From Deinococcus piscis (GTDB taxonomy: Bacteria; Deinococcota; Deinococci; Deinococcales; Deinococcaceae), in NCBI RefSeq assembly GCF_014653275.1, contig NZ_BNAL01000004.1:47657-111656 (forward strand): a stretch of DNA of 64,000 nt, in the 5' to 3' direction. The position numbers and the translations under genes were made by a program. The notes under the pieces were generated by a model. The model had not been told where the DNA came from. It saw only the letters and a list, made by a program, of their open reading frames with translations, and ran no database searches. How positions within the stretch are numbered: position 1 is the first letter of the stretch; every line of letters begins with the position of its first letter. This document shows, piece by piece, positions 41,384 to 50,990 of this stretch.

Positions 41384-41655
41384 CCACCCTGCCCCTGCCC
41401 GCACGCGTGCGCGTCACCCGCCCTCCCCTGCCGCTGGCCCCCGCTCTGGCGAGGGCCGCCGCACACCTGCTGCCAGACACCGATCCCGCGCAGGTGCAGG
41501 CTGCCGCCTTGGCCATTGCAGGCGGCAGCGTGATCGGGGCAGCGCTGGACTGCGGCAGCGGCCCGCAGGTGGCGGTGGCTCCCGGTTGGCGCGGTAAGGG
41601 AATTGAAGAGGCCCTAGCCCACGCGCTGGCGAACGAATCCACACTGCCGGTCTAG
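41380..41655 (+). CDS. Short GNAT-like protein coupled to the VanW gene
   Basis: The 91-residue frame starts at a GTG that overlaps the VanW stop (GTGA). The central LAIAGGSVIGAALDCGSGPQVAVAPGWRGKGIEEALAHALAN (quoted in parts: VAVAPGWRGKGI, EEALAHAL) resembles the acetyl-CoA-binding motif A of GNAT acetyltransferases. The usual domain is about 140 residues, so this is either a minimal form or a remnant. Third positions are strongly G/C, supporting real coding. Confidence 0.6.
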   Translation: MTTLPLPARVRVTRPPLPLAPALARAAAHLLPDTDPAQVQAAALAIAGGSVIGAALDCGSGPQVAVAPGWRGKGIEEALAHALANESTLPV

Positions 41656-41743
41656 CGTGCGCCGATATACGCTTTCTCCTATGCCATAACTGCGCCCCGT
41701 GTCTTTGGGAGGGCAGCCCATCCCTTCTGCTAGCCTAAAACCC

Positions 41744-42901
41744 ATGCCACAAATGAACTTTGCCCTGGACGACGAGGGACGCCTGATCGTGCAGCATGTG
41801 CGCGACTTTTGCCGCAGTGAGATCGCGCCGCTGGCCCGCGAGTATGACCGCGAGCACAAGTGGCCCGAGCCACAGCTGCGCGGTTTGGCAGAACTGGGCC
41901 TGATGGGAGCCACCGTCCCCGAACAGTGGGGTGGGGCGGGCCTGGACAGCGTGACCTACGCGCTATGCCTGGCCGAGATTGCCGCCGCCGACCCCAGTGT
42001 GGCGGTGATCGTGAGTGTGCAAAATGGCTTGCCGGAGCAGATGATCCTGAACTACGGCAGCGATGAGCAGCGGGAGAACTTCCTGCGTCCACTGGCGACG
42101 GGCGAAAAGTTGGGGGCTTTTTGCCTGACCGAGCCGCAAGCAGGCAGCGACGCCGCCAGTCTGAAGACCCGCGCCGTGCGCGACGGCGACGACTGGGTGA
42201 TCAGTGGCTCCAAAGCCTGGATTACTTCAGGCGGACACGCGGACCTGTACATGGTGATGGCCCGCACCGGGGGCGAGGGCGCACGTGGCGTCAGCTGCTT
42301 TGTGGTGGAAGACGGCACCCCCGGCCTGAGCTTTGGGCGGCCCGAAGAGAAGATGGGCCAGCACGCCGCACACACCACTGCAGTCACCTTTGACCAGATG
42401 CGGGTGCCTGCCACAGCCATGATCGGGGAAGAAGGCCAGGGGCTGATTGTGGCCCTGTCGAGCCTGGATTCTGGCCGCATCGGCATCGGGATGCTGGGGG
42501 TCGGCATTGCACAAGCAGCGCTAGAACATGCAGCCCGCTACGCGGCTGAGCGTGAGCAGTTCGGCAAGGCCATCGCCGGGCACCAGGCAGTCAGCTTCAA
42601 GCTGGCGCGCATGGCCACCCAGGTCGAGGCGGCCCGGCTGGTAGGCCTCAAAGCCGCCTGGCTCAAGGATCAGGGCCAGCCCTTTTCCAAAGAGGCCAGC
42701 ATGGCGAAACTGCTGGGCAGTGAAGCAGCTGTAGACGTGACCCGCGACGCCGTGCAGATTTTCGGGGGCAACGGCTACAGCGCCGAATACCCGGTGGAAA
42801 AACTGTACCGCGACGCCAAAATCACGGAAATCTACGAAGGCACCAGCGAGATTCAGCAGCTGGTGATTGGCCGGGCCGTGCTGAGCGAACTGACCCGCTG
42901 A
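41744..42901 (+). CDS. Acyl-CoA dehydrogenase
   Basis: The 385-residue flavoenzyme introduces the alpha-beta double bond of acyl-CoAs. It has the FAD-binding signature GAFCLTEPQAGSDAASL near 125, WITSGGHADLYMVMA, the C-terminal QIFGGNGYSAEYPVEKLYRDAK and the catalytic-base segment IYEGTSEIQQLVIGR. Substrate length is not predictable, but the sequence resembles short-chain or butyryl-CoA dehydrogenases. The ATG at 41744 lies 7 nt after TAGCCT, a leaderless arrangement. With the nearby enoyl-CoA hydratase it indicates beta-oxidation capacity. Confidence 0.94.
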   Translation: MPQMNFALDDEGRLIVQHVRDFCRSEIAPLAREYDREHKWPEPQLRGLAELGLMGATVPEQWGGAGLDSVTYALCLAEIAAADPSVAVIVSVQNGLPEQMILNYGSDEQRENFLRPLATGEKLGAFCLTEPQAGSDAASLKTRAVRDGDDWVISGSKAWITSGGHADLYMVMARTGGEGARGVSCFVVEDGTPGLSFGRPEEKMGQHAAHTTAVTFDQMRVPATAMIGEEGQGLIVALSSLDSGRIGIGMLGVGIAQAALEHAARYAAEREQFGKAIAGHQAVSFKLARMATQVEAARLVGLKAAWLKDQGQPFSKEASMAKLLGSEAAVDVTRDAVQIFGGNGYSAEYPVEKLYRDAKITEIYEGTSEIQQLVIGRAVLSELTR

Positions 42902-42997
42902 ACGCCCTGGGCTGGCTCCTCTCCAGTTCTGCCACATGGAATTTGAGGCCGAGAGCCCGGCCAAACTGGCCCGCAAAGCCGCTACAATGCGGCCCTT

Positions 42998-43861
42998 ATG
43001 CCCCGCACGTCTTCATCCCGGAAAGCCCGCCGCCAGGCCGGAATCAGTCAGGCCACGCTCTCCTTGCTGGGTCTGCTTCTGGCCGCCGGAGCGGCGCTGT
43101 GGGGCTGCGGCGAAGATGTGCAGCTGCCCCGCCCTCCTGGCGACAGCGTGCCCGGCGCTTCTGGGGACACTGGACAGTGCCGTGACGAGTGGCGCGGCGG
43201 CATTCCCACGCTGGGGGGCAATACGCCGACCCGGCTGCTGTGCCGTCAGGAATATGTGGCCCTGTACGACCCGCAGCGCCGCGTGCCCCGCGTGGTGGGC
43301 GAGTACCTGGTCCCTACCGAGTTTGACGGGAACGTGCAGCGCCAGGACAACTTTGTACCTGACCCCGACCTGCCCACGGGCGAAAGCGCCGAGCTCAACG
43401 ATTACCGCCGCAGTGGCTATGACCGGGGCCATATGGCCCCCGCTGCCGACTTCAAGTCAAGCGCGCAGGCCATGGCAGAGTCGTTTTATCTGTCCAATAT
43501 GGTGCCGCAGAACCACGATATGAACACTGGCGTGTGGGCGGCGCTGGAAAGTGCGACCCGCGCCTGCGCCAAAGACCGGGGCGGCGTGTTTGTGCTGACT
43601 GGGCCGGTGCTGGGCAAGAATCCAGCGATCATCGGGGGCGGGGTGGCCGTACCGGACGCACTGTTCAAGGTGATTGTCTCGGGCAAAGAGGCCCGCGCCT
43701 TCGTGATTCCCAACAAGGACCAGGCCAGCGACACCAACTTTGGCCGCTATGAGGTGACACCCGAAATGGTAGAAGGCTTGACCAGCCTGACCCTCTTCCC
43801 CGATGGTAGCGTTCCCCTGGACAAGCCGGGCCGCTTCTGCCGGGGCTCCTTTGGAGGCTGA
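42998..43861 (+). CDS. Exported DNA/RNA non-specific endonuclease (NUC1 family)
   Basis: The 287-residue protein belongs to the beta-beta-alpha-metal nucleases. The catalytic motif YDRGHMAPAAD (His near 145) is intact and the metal-binding Asn is in SNMVPQNHDMN. The N-terminus has a signal sequence ending LWGCGED, suggesting a lipoprotein or secreted enzyme. It would degrade extracellular nucleic acids for nutrition or reduce incoming DNA. A TACAAT box lies 9 nt before the ATG. Confidence 0.92.
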   Translation: MPRTSSSRKARRQAGISQATLSLLGLLLAAGAALWGCGEDVQLPRPPGDSVPGASGDTGQCRDEWRGGIPTLGGNTPTRLLCRQEYVALYDPQRRVPRVVGEYLVPTEFDGNVQRQDNFVPDPDLPTGESAELNDYRRSGYDRGHMAPAADFKSSAQAMAESFYLSNMVPQNHDMNTGVWAALESATRACAKDRGGVFVLTGPVLGKNPAIIGGGVAVPDALFKVIVSGKEARAFVIPNKDQASDTNFGRYEVTPEMVEGLTSLTLFPDGSVPLDKPGRFCRGSFGG

Positions 43862-43907
43862 GCGCTGGCCGGGGCCCAGGGCTCAGGCAAACCGGGCAGT
43901 GCAATGC

Positions 43908-45104
43908 TCAGTGGTCGGCGGGCCAGCCCAGCGGCTGCACAGGCAGCGGTTCTGCAGAGGGCGGCTCTAGCCCCAAGCGCTCAGGGAACAACTGCGTAGG
44001 GACACGCTTGAGCTGAGTTTCGAGCAGTTGGCTGGCGGCGCGGCGGGCCAGAATACTGCGGACCTGTGGGGCCGCCTGTGCGAGCGGAAGCAGGCCAGCG
44101 GCGCGGCGTTCAGTCACTTCAATCACATGCCAGCCATGATCGGTCTGCACCACCTGCGGCGTGCCCAGCGCTGCGCCGAACAGCACCGCCTCAAATGCAG
44201 GCACAGTCGTTCCGGGAACCAAGCAGTCCAGCTCACCACCGCGCGAGGCGCTGCCAGGATCACGGCTCTGTGAGCGGGCCAGCAGGGCAAAATCGGCCCC
44301 ACCCACCAGGGCGCTGCGCAGGTCACGGGCCTGGGCCTGATCGGTCACCAGAATATGCCGGGCGCAGGCTTCTTCGCGCTGCATAAAGCTGCGGCGGTTC
44401 AGGGCGTAGTAGCTCTGAACTGCGGCGTCGCTGAAGGTAAATTGGCTGCGCAGCTCCTGGCGGTAAGCCTCTATCAGCGCCTGACGACTCATCTCACGGA
44501 GGTAATCCGCTTCATCGCGGTAGCCAGCGCCCGTCAGATAATCGGCGTACCCCTGTGGCTGCGCAAACGACTGCGGCCCGATGCGCGGCGGCCCCTGATA
44601 GACGAAATCGGGCAGCGCCCGGCGGGCCAGATACTCCATCTGTTTGTCATGAATGAACTGGTCAAAGAACTGCGCGCGTGATGGCGCAAATGACTGGAGC
44701 AGATCATCACGCAGCGGCAGCCCCTGACGGTTGAGCACTTCGCCCACAGCCAGACGGAACGCCCGGTCAAAGTCGGCGCGGGTGACCCGCAGAGCGCCGG
44801 GACCTGTGCCGATCACGGCGAGCAAATCACTGCCGGGCAGAGTGGCGGCCACTTGTCCTGTTGGTCCTGGTTGCACCAGCACTGGTTGCCCTGGCACTAT
44901 CTGCACGGGCATGGGCTGACCCGAAAAGCTTTCGGCGGTGATTCTCTGGGCAGAGGACAGGCCCAGCGACACACCACCAACCTGAGTACCCACCACTGAA
45001 GTGCCAACTGCCTGAGTACCAGCTGCCTGAGCAGTGGCCACTGGCCCCCCGGCCAGCGCTCCCAGGGCCAGCAGGACTGCCCACTTGCTGCAGAAAGCCG
45101 TCAT
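43908..45104 (-). CDS. Exported parvulin-type peptidyl-prolyl isomerase (SurA/PrsA-like)
   Basis: The 398-residue protein has a signal peptide ([20 protein letters not shown]), a Gly/Val/Gln-rich linker, an N-terminal helical SurA-like chaperone region and a parvulin domain near 240-345: [43 protein letters not shown], and [18 protein letters not shown]. These are the hallmarks of rotamase folding factors of exported proteins. The ATG at 45104 lies 7 nt after TACAGT; a GTG nine nt upstream is possible. Confidence 0.9.
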   Translation of the reverse strand: MTAFCSKWAVLLALGALAGGPVATAQAAGTQAVGTSVVGTQVGGVSLGLSSAQRITAESFSGQPMPVQIVPGQPVLVQPGPTGQVAATLPGSDLLAVIGTGPGALRVTRADFDRAFRLAVGEVLNRQGLPLRDDLLQSFAPSRAQFFDQFIHDKQMEYLARRALPDFVYQGPPRIGPQSFAQPQGYADYLTGAGYRDEADYLREMSRQALIEAYRQELRSQFTFSDAAVQSYYALNRRSFMQREEACARHILVTDQAQARDLRSALVGGADFALLARSQSRDPGSASRGGELDCLVPGTTVPAFEAVLFGAALGTPQVVQTDHGWHVIEVTERRAAGLLPLAQAAPQVRSILARRAASQLLETQLKRVPTQLFPERLGLEPPSAEPLPVQPLGWPADH

Positions 45105-45162
45105 GGCCTCCACTGTAGAGCATATGGGCAGGCCAAGCAGGCGCTCTATACTCGGTCACCAG

Positions 45163-46479
45163 ATGGTCCCCACCCTGCCCCCGCCCGCACCGGCCAGTGC
45201 GTCCTCAGCCCTGCCCCACCCCGCGGTCCTCTCCGCTTTCTGGTTCGGGACTGCCTTTCACTGGCTGGCCCTGCTCCTGATTGCCATACCGGCGGGCGTG
45301 GTTCACTTTATGGGCGAAGCGGCCAAAGGCACCTGGCTGGGCGTGCTGACCGCAGTGGGGGCCCTGGTGGCCCTGATCCTGCCGCCGCTCGTGGGGGCGC
45401 AGAGTGACCGCAGTGGCCTGCGGCTGCCCTACCTGCGCTGGGGTCTGGCCGTGAACCTGCTGGGCCTGGCCGTGATGGGTGGAGCTGTGACCTGGCTAGA
45501 AGGCGTGAGCGGCTTTGGAGTCTTTGTGCTGGGCTTTTTGCTGGTGCAGTTTGGCAACAACTACGCCACAGCGCCCTACTCGGCCCTCATTCCGCAGCTG
45601 GTTCCGCCGGAGCAGCGCGGGCACTATTCCGGGGTGATGGCAACCTTACAGGCAGTGGGGCAACTGCTGGCTGCGGCGGCCACTTTTGCCGTGGCGGCCC
45701 TGCACCTGCCCGCAGCCGCCAATTATGTGCTGGTGGCGGCGATGCTGACCCTCCCGGCTCTGATCACCCTGCGCGGCACTGCCGCTGCAGACCAGGCCAC
45801 TATGCAGGCCACCAGGGCAGCGGCGGGCACGCCAGCGGCGCCCACCCTGAGCCTGCAGGAGCTGTTCGCCTATCAGCCTTTTTTCTGGGTGTTCTGGACG
45901 CGGGTGCTGTTTGCGCTGGGGCAGTACTCGGTGCAGCCTTTCCTGAACTACTACAACCGCGACGTGCTGCGCCAAAGCAACCCGGAGCAGAGCACGTCGG
46001 TCATGCTGGCCGCCATCATCATTGCCAGCATCCTCAGTGCCCTGCTGGGAGGTCGACTGAGTGACCGCCTGGGGCGCAAGCCGGTGATCTACCTGGCGGG
46101 CACCCTGATGGCGCTGGCCGCCGTGCTGCTGATCCTGAACGGCAGCTACACGCTGGCCCTGGGCATTGCTGCCTTGTTCGGTCTGGGCTTTGGGGCCTTT
46201 ACCAGTGTGGACTGGGCACTGGGCAGCGACGCCATGCCCAGCAAAAGCAGCTTTGCACGCGATATGGGCATCTGGCACGTGGCCTTTGTGGCTCCACAGT
46301 TTGTCAGCCTGCCGATGGGCACCCTGCTCGATACGCTCAACCGGGGCGGCGGAACGGCAGGCTACACGGCGGTATTCGGCCTGGCCGCGATATTTTTCGT
46401 GGCGGGCCTGCTGCTGGTGCGGCGGGTGCCCGAAATAGCCCAGGGCCACGGAGTGGCGGCATACCGTAGGGGGGCGTGA
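45163..46479 (+). CDS. MFS transporter, SLC45/GPH-like
   Basis: The 438-residue protein has twelve hydrophobic segments and major facilitator motifs: loop 2-3 [17 protein letters not shown] and loop 8-9 [18 protein letters not shown]. The pattern [14 protein letters not shown] and [22 protein letters not shown] is like the sugar/drug transporters annotated as SLC45-type. The substrate is not evident. It begins at the ATG 10 nt after TATACT; upstream in-frame ATG codons lie inside the divergent gene. Confidence 0.88.
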   Translation: MVPTLPPPAPASASSALPHPAVLSAFWFGTAFHWLALLLIAIPAGVVHFMGEAAKGTWLGVLTAVGALVALILPPLVGAQSDRSGLRLPYLRWGLAVNLLGLAVMGGAVTWLEGVSGFGVFVLGFLLVQFGNNYATAPYSALIPQLVPPEQRGHYSGVMATLQAVGQLLAAAATFAVAALHLPAAANYVLVAAMLTLPALITLRGTAAADQATMQATRAAAGTPAAPTLSLQELFAYQPFFWVFWTRVLFALGQYSVQPFLNYYNRDVLRQSNPEQSTSVMLAAIIIASILSALLGGRLSDRLGRKPVIYLAGTLMALAAVLLILNGSYTLALGIAALFGLGFGAFTSVDWALGSDAMPSKSSFARDMGIWHVAFVAPQFVSLPMGTLLDTLNRGGGTAGYTAVFGLAAIFFVAGLLLVRRVPEIAQGHGVAAYRRGA

Positions 46480-46484
46480 CTGTC

Positions 46485-46976
46485 TCAAGGCGAGGAAACC
46501 AGCTGCCTGAGGAAATCAATCTTCTGCAAGCCTTTGGAATTGTTGTTGGCAGCTCGGTAGCTGTCCTGTGCGGAAGCTTCGTACATGCGCAAAAACTGGG
46601 CTGGAGTGGGCAACCGAAACTGCACTCCAGCCTGCGCCCGCAGCGGCAACTCGGCCCAGTGCACCCCGGCGAACTCATAGAGAGCGTTAATGGTCCCGAA
46701 CTCCACCGAGAGGCCACCCCTGCGGAACTCATGCTCGTGGAGGTCGGTCAGCTCATAGCCCAGGGCAGCCATCACCCGCCGGATGGTCTCACTGTCCGAA
46801 AGGCGCAGCTCGTCTGGTGCGTCCCAGCCTCTGGCATCGCCCCGCACATGGATATCAATGTCCGAGGGCTGCCAGCTCCGGCCCGTGGCCACTTCCAGTC
46901 CCAGCGACCCCATCAGCGTGGGAACGATTCCGGCGCCATTCAGTGCCCTGGCAATACGTAGAAATTCATCCAGCAT
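46485..46976 (-). CDS. Putative nucleotidyltransferase-fold protein
   Basis: The 163-residue protein begins with a helix and then MGSLGLEVATGRSWQPSDIDIHVRG. The Gly-Ser followed about 14 residues later by Asp-x-Asp is the minimal catalytic signature of the nucleotidyltransferase (pol-beta-like) fold. A third acidic residue may lie in LSVEFGTIN. The C-terminal half is helical. Stand-alone members include antitoxin-associated MNT proteins and aminoglycoside-type enzymes, but no HEPN partner is adjacent. The function is unknown. Confidence 0.65.
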   Translation of the reverse strand: MLDEFLRIARALNGAGIVPTLMGSLGLEVATGRSWQPSDIDIHVRGDARGWDAPDELRLSDSETIRRVMAALGYELTDLHEHEFRRGGLSVEFGTINALYEFAGVHWAELPLRAQAGVQFRLPTPAQFLRMYEASAQDSYRAANNNSKGLQKIDFLRQLVSSP

Positions 46977-46998
46977 AGAACCAGGCCTCCTACGGCAT

Positions 46999-48327
46999 TC
47001 AGGGTGTGTTCAAAAAGCGCAGCAGCGCGCGCGCGATGGCTTCAGCCTGACGCTGGCGGTACTCGGCTGAGGCCAGGCGGGGGCCTTCGGTGGGGCTGGA
47101 CCCAAAGCCCAACTCGGTCAAGATGGCGGGGGTGGTGGGGCTACGAATCACATAAAACGTGTCGGTCTTGACGCCTCTGTTCTGAGCGCCCGTCGCAGCC
47201 ACCAGCTCAGCCTGCACCAGCCCGGCCAGGCGGCGCGAGAAGCTCAGCTTGGCCTGCGAGAGCAAGTCGCCCAGCACCCCCTGCGCCGAGCGGGAGGCCT
47301 GGGCCGTGAGCGCCTCGCCTACGTCTCCACCGCCGTTTTCACGCACGGCCAGGCTGCGGCCCTGCCCCGGGAGCGGCTGCCCAAAGTAAAAGGTCTCGAT
47401 GCCCTGCGCCGCCGGGCTGGTCGCAGCATTGACATGAATGCTGACAAAGGCGCTCACCTGACCAGTGGTCGCCATACGCGAGCGCAGATTGAGGTCGGTG
47501 CCCTTGTCGGGATGCAGATGGGTATCGCTGCGCCGGGTGAGGGTCACGGCCACGCCGTGCGCTTGCAGCAGCCGCGCCGCCCGTAGGGCCACGTCCAGAT
47601 TGATATCGGCCTCGCGGACCCAGCGGCTGGTCATGCCGGGGTCAATCCCACCATGCCCAGGGTCCAGCACAATGCTGGCCCGCACCGGCCCGGCTTTGGA
47701 AGCAGGCGGAGCGGGAGCCAGTGCAGATGCGGCCTGTGCAGCTGGAACAGAGGCAGCCGGGACAGGGGCCAGGCGTGCAGGCGCGGCACCGGACGGCAGC
47801 AAGTCCAGCATCAACCCTGGCGGCCAGCTGCCCACCGCAGGCCAGAACTGCGCCTGTACGCCCGACACGCCTGGCCCCAGCGTCATGCTCAGGCGGCGGC
47901 CCTGAGCAGTGTAGGCGGGGAGTGCCGCGCCCAGTCCGCCCCGCAGCGGCGCAACCTCAAAGGGCAGGTCCACCTGCGCTTCCCCACCCTGCACGCTCAC
48001 CTGTGGCGTGAACGGGGCTGTTCCAGCCGGCAGTGTGACAAACACCCGGCGTTGCTGTGCCGCTTGCCGCAGCTCCAGCTTTAGCACTGCGGGAGCCGCA
48101 GGTGAAACAGAGGCGGCATCAGCGGTGGGCGGCAGCGCAGCAGACAATGCAGCCGTGGAAGGCAGCGCAGCCGCACTGCTGGCCGCTGCCGCTGTGCCCA
48201 GCAGTGCGGTGGCCAGCCACACGCCCAGGCCCAGCAGCGTGTTCAGTCCACGCTCCCCCGCCCTGCCTTTGCTGCCCTGGCCTCCTCCCGGCCACTGTCC
48301 GCTCATCTTGCGCTGCCCGTACTGCAT
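46999..48327 (-). CDS. N-acetylmuramoyl-L-alanine amidase (Amidase_3)
   Basis: The enzyme cleaves the bond between MurNAc and L-Ala of peptidoglycan. The 442-residue protein has a signal sequence, an AMIN-like beta domain (about 90-215), an Ala/Pro-rich linker and a C-terminal catalytic domain with zinc ligands in VLDPGHGGIDPG, READINLDVALR and FVSIHVNAA, and the catalytic Glu in ILTELGFGS. The ATG at 48327 is 7 nt after TACACT; longer frames are not needed. It is divergent from the glutaredoxin-like gene. Confidence 0.94.
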   Translation of the reverse strand: MQYGQRKMSGQWPGGGQGSKGRAGERGLNTLLGLGVWLATALLGTAAAASSAAALPSTAALSAALPPTADAASVSPAAPAVLKLELRQAAQQRRVFVTLPAGTAPFTPQVSVQGGEAQVDLPFEVAPLRGGLGAALPAYTAQGRRLSMTLGPGVSGVQAQFWPAVGSWPPGLMLDLLPSGAAPARLAPVPAASVPAAQAASALAPAPPASKAGPVRASIVLDPGHGGIDPGMTSRWVREADINLDVALRAARLLQAHGVAVTLTRRSDTHLHPDKGTDLNLRSRMATTGQVSAFVSIHVNAATSPAAQGIETFYFGQPLPGQGRSLAVRENGGGDVGEALTAQASRSAQGVLGDLLSQAKLSFSRRLAGLVQAELVAATGAQNRGVKTDTFYVIRSPTTPAILTELGFGSSPTEGPRLASAEYRQRQAEAIARALLRFLNTP

Positions 48328-48408
48328 CGCCCACAGTGTAAGGGCCGCGCCTGACAGAACCCTGCCGGGCACTGGCACAGCAGGCCCGCCGCGTGCTACA
48401 CCGCAGCC

Positions 48409-48717
48409 ATGACCCACCCCGCCTCACCTTTGCCTGTCCCAGTTTTTTATACCCGTGCCAGCTGCAAGCTCTGCCAGCAGGCCGAGGCGCTGCTGCTGGA
48501 ATGGGAATTCTCCTTTCAGCGCGTGGATATTGCGGGTGATGAAGACCTGATTGCCCGCTACGGCCACCATGTCCCGGTCCTTTCCCTGCCCCTGCCGACA
48601 GGCGAGCGCACGCTGCACCGGGGGCCGCTGTCGCGCAGCGGACTGCCCGCGCTCCAGCTGCGGCTGATTCGCCTGCGCCGCGAAGCTGCCCAGACAGTGC
48701 CCCGGCAGCTGAACTGA
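48409..48717 (+). CDS. Glutaredoxin-like thiol protein
   Basis: The 102-residue thioredoxin-fold protein has PVFYTRASCKLCQQAEALLLEWE with a CXXC redox site (CKLC) and the cis-proline segment HHVPVLSLP. It fits the DUF836/glutaredoxin family of small reductases. The C-terminus is basic and extended. No partner gene points to a specific substrate. Confidence 0.88.
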   Translation: MTHPASPLPVPVFYTRASCKLCQQAEALLLEWEFSFQRVDIAGDEDLIARYGHHVPVLSLPLPTGERTLHRGPLSRSGLPALQLRLIRLRREAAQTVPRQLN

Positions 48718-48777
48718 GGCCCAACTGTGCCATTTCCGCCCGAATGCGCCCTGCGGGCAGACGCTATGGTGAGAGGC

Positions 48778-49725
48778 ATGACATGGGCAGAACGACTGCG
48801 CGGGGGCCTTCAGAAAACCCGCGCCCAACTGAATCAGAATGCTGGCTTTCTGGGCCGCAGTCTCTCCTCCGCCCGCGACGCTGACGCCCTCGAAGACCTG
48901 GAGATGGCCCTGCTCGCCGCCGATGTGGGCGGCCCGGCCACCGCCGATATCCTCAGGAGCGTGCAGGCCAGCCGCCGCCCCGACCTGCTGGCAGCCCTGT
49001 CCGACGCCCTGATTGAACAACTCGAACCGCCCAAAGAGGCAGGCGAGGAGAATAGCAGCGGTCTGACCCCCTGGTTCGAGCCAGCAGTCAAACCTGCGCC
49101 TGTCGAACCCGCCGGGCACGTGGTCATGGTGATCGGCGTCAACGGCGTGGGCAAGACCACCACCATTGCCAAGCTGGGCCAGCACTACATGGAACACGGC
49201 AAAAGCGTGATGTTCGCGGCGGGCGATACCTTCCGCGCCGCCGCTGGAGCGCAGCTGGAAGTCTGGGGGGACCGCCTGGGCGTACCGGTCATTCAGGGCC
49301 GTGAAGGGGGCGACCCCGCCGCCGTGGCCTTTGATGGAGCCAGTTCACGCAAGGCACGCGGCACCGACCTGCTGCTGGTGGATACCGCCGGGCGGCTGCA
49401 CAACCAGACCAACCTGATGCAGGAGCTGGGGAAGGTTCACCGCGTGATTGGCAAGGCAGACGCAGGCGAACCCGCCGAAGTCTGGATGGTGCTGGACGCT
49501 GTGACTGGCCAGAACGGGTTGCAGCAGGCCAAGAAGTTCAACGAAGCTATCCCCCTGACCGGCGTGGTGGTCACCAAATTGGACGGCACGGCCAAGGGCG
49601 GCATCCTGATTCCGATTGTGCGCGAACTGGGCGTGCCGATTAAGTTCATCGGCGTGGGCGAGCAGGCCGACGACCTGCAACCCTTCAACGCGGCGGAGTT
49701 CGTCGAGGCGCTGCTGGCTCCCTGA
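48778..49725 (+). CDS. ftsY: Signal recognition particle receptor FtsY
   Basis: FtsY docks SRP-ribosome complexes at the membrane. The 315-residue protein has the helical N domain (TWAERLRGGLQKTRAQLNQN) and the NG GTPase: GVNGVGKTTTIAKLGQ, the GDTFRAAAGAQLEVW insertion-box start, LLVDTAGRLHNQ, TKLDGTAKGG and the C-terminal GVGEQADDLQPF. The acidic A domain of E. coli FtsY is absent, as in many bacteria. The ATG at 48778 follows TATGGT by 7 nt (leaderless). Confidence 0.96.
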   Translation: MTWAERLRGGLQKTRAQLNQNAGFLGRSLSSARDADALEDLEMALLAADVGGPATADILRSVQASRRPDLLAALSDALIEQLEPPKEAGEENSSGLTPWFEPAVKPAPVEPAGHVVMVIGVNGVGKTTTIAKLGQHYMEHGKSVMFAAGDTFRAAAGAQLEVWGDRLGVPVIQGREGGDPAAVAFDGASSRKARGTDLLLVDTAGRLHNQTNLMQELGKVHRVIGKADAGEPAEVWMVLDAVTGQNGLQQAKKFNEAIPLTGVVVTKLDGTAKGGILIPIVRELGVPIKFIGVGEQADDLQPFNAAEFVEALLAP

Positions 49726-49764
49726 GGCTGCGGCGGGGCTCGGCCAGCACTCGCGCCAGCCCCG

Positions 49765-49914
49765 CTGCGCCTCTCCGACGCGGACACGGGCCAGCTGTTG
49801 CAAAACCTGGATCACCTTCTCGCCCGCTACGCCGCCACAAATTCCGAAGAGGCCGCGCCCCTCGCCCTGGGTGCGCTGCTCACGCGGGGCAACTGGTGGA
49901 AAACAGCGGATTAG
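49765..49914 (+). CDS. Possible 49-codon ORF or gene remnant just after ftsY
   Basis: In the same frame as ftsY, but after its TGA, runs LRLSDADTGQLLQNLDHLLA followed by about 29 residues ending RGNWWKTAD and TAG. Third positions are strongly G/C and the peptide looks like a normal helical protein. There is no ATG, GTG or TTG in frame and no SD; the only candidate is the CTG at 49765. It may be a gene remnant, a CTG-started small protein, or a low-level read-through extension of FtsY. Confidence 0.35.
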   Translation: MRLSDADTGQLLQNLDHLLARYAATNSEEAAPLALGALLTRGNWWKTAD

Positions 49915-49927
49915 CAGCCACCCCCTC

Positions 49928-50941
49928 TTACACGATCAGGCGAATGAATTCATCCCGCTCCACCGCGCCGAAGTAACGGCTGAGGTCAAACGGCTCCAGC
50001 GCCGCCGCAATGTCCTCCGGGCGGTAAGGCACGCCGGTCAGCGCCCGCTCCAGCTCGGAAACGTCATCCAGTGCAAAGAAATCACCGTAGATGCGGATAG
50101 CCGCGATATGCTTTTTCTCTACATTCATCCGCACGTCAATCAGGCCGCTGGGGAACTTGTGACGGCGCTCCAGGCTGAAGTCGGGCGAACGGCCAAAGTT
50201 CCAGTCCCAGTTCAGGAAATACTCCTGGCGAATCTTCTCGATTTCCTGCCAGTCTTGCTCGGTCAGGTGGTACTCGGTGACTTCTTCACCGCTTTGATGT
50301 GCGAGCTGCTCGGCCAGCTGACGCAGAATCTCGTCGCGGAACTCGCCGGTACTCAGGCCCTGAAATTCAGGGGCCAGATGCGGGCGGATGTTGGTCACGC
50401 GGGCACGCACCGATTTGATGCCTTTAGACTCGATTTTTTCTTTGGGCGGCTTCAGCGCGGCGGCCACGTGGTCCAGGTTCACGTCATACAGCAGCGTGCC
50501 GTGCGCGGTCATGCGGCCTCCCGACACATACATGGCATTGCCCGAAATCTTCTGCTCACCGATCACCAGGTCGTTGCGTCCCCGCAGCGCGGCGTCTGTG
50601 GCTCCCAGGCGCTGCAAGGCTTCGACCACCGGCCCGGTAAAGCTGGCAAAATCGCGGAATGAGCCGTCGTCGTCCTTGATAAAGCAGTAGCAGAGGTTGC
50701 CCTGATCCTGATACACCGCGCCCCCGCCCGAGAGCCGCCGCACCACCTGCACGCCGCTTTGCTCGACATACTCGCGGTTGATTTCCTCAATGGTGTTCTG
50801 GTTGCGCCCCACGATCACGCAGGGGTCGTTGATATAAAAGAGCAGCAGCGGACCGTCCACCAGCCGGTTACGGACCAGATAGGTTTCCAGCGCCAGGTTA
50901 ACGGTCACGTCGTGGTTGTCGGCGTTGCGGATGTAGTGCAT
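49928..50941 (-). CDS. lplA: Lipoate-protein ligase A
   Basis: LplA activates lipoate with ATP and attaches it to lipoyl domains of 2-oxoacid dehydrogenases and GcvH. The 337-residue protein has the conserved NPCVIVGRNQN-like segment (NDPCVIVGRNQN), VVRRLSGGGAVYQDQGNLCY, GRNDLVIGEQKISGNAMY with the lipoate-binding Lys, and a C-terminal LplA accessory domain. The ATG at 50941 is 7 nt after TAGACT (leaderless); the longer frame adds 27 unsupported residues. Confidence 0.95.
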   Translation of the reverse strand: MHYIRNADNHDVTVNLALETYLVRNRLVDGPLLLFYINDPCVIVGRNQNTIEEINREYVEQSGVQVVRRLSGGGAVYQDQGNLCYCFIKDDDGSFRDFASFTGPVVEALQRLGATDAALRGRNDLVIGEQKISGNAMYVSGGRMTAHGTLLYDVNLDHVAAALKPPKEKIESKGIKSVRARVTNIRPHLAPEFQGLSTGEFRDEILRQLAEQLAHQSGEEVTEYHLTEQDWQEIEKIRQEYFLNWDWNFGRSPDFSLERRHKFPSGLIDVRMNVEKKHIAAIRIYGDFFALDDVSELERALTGVPYRPEDIAAALEPFDLSRYFGAVERDEFIRLIV

Positions 50942-50990
50942 GGCGCTCAGTCTACTGCCGCGCTGCTGGGCTTCCGGCCAAGGTGTCAGG

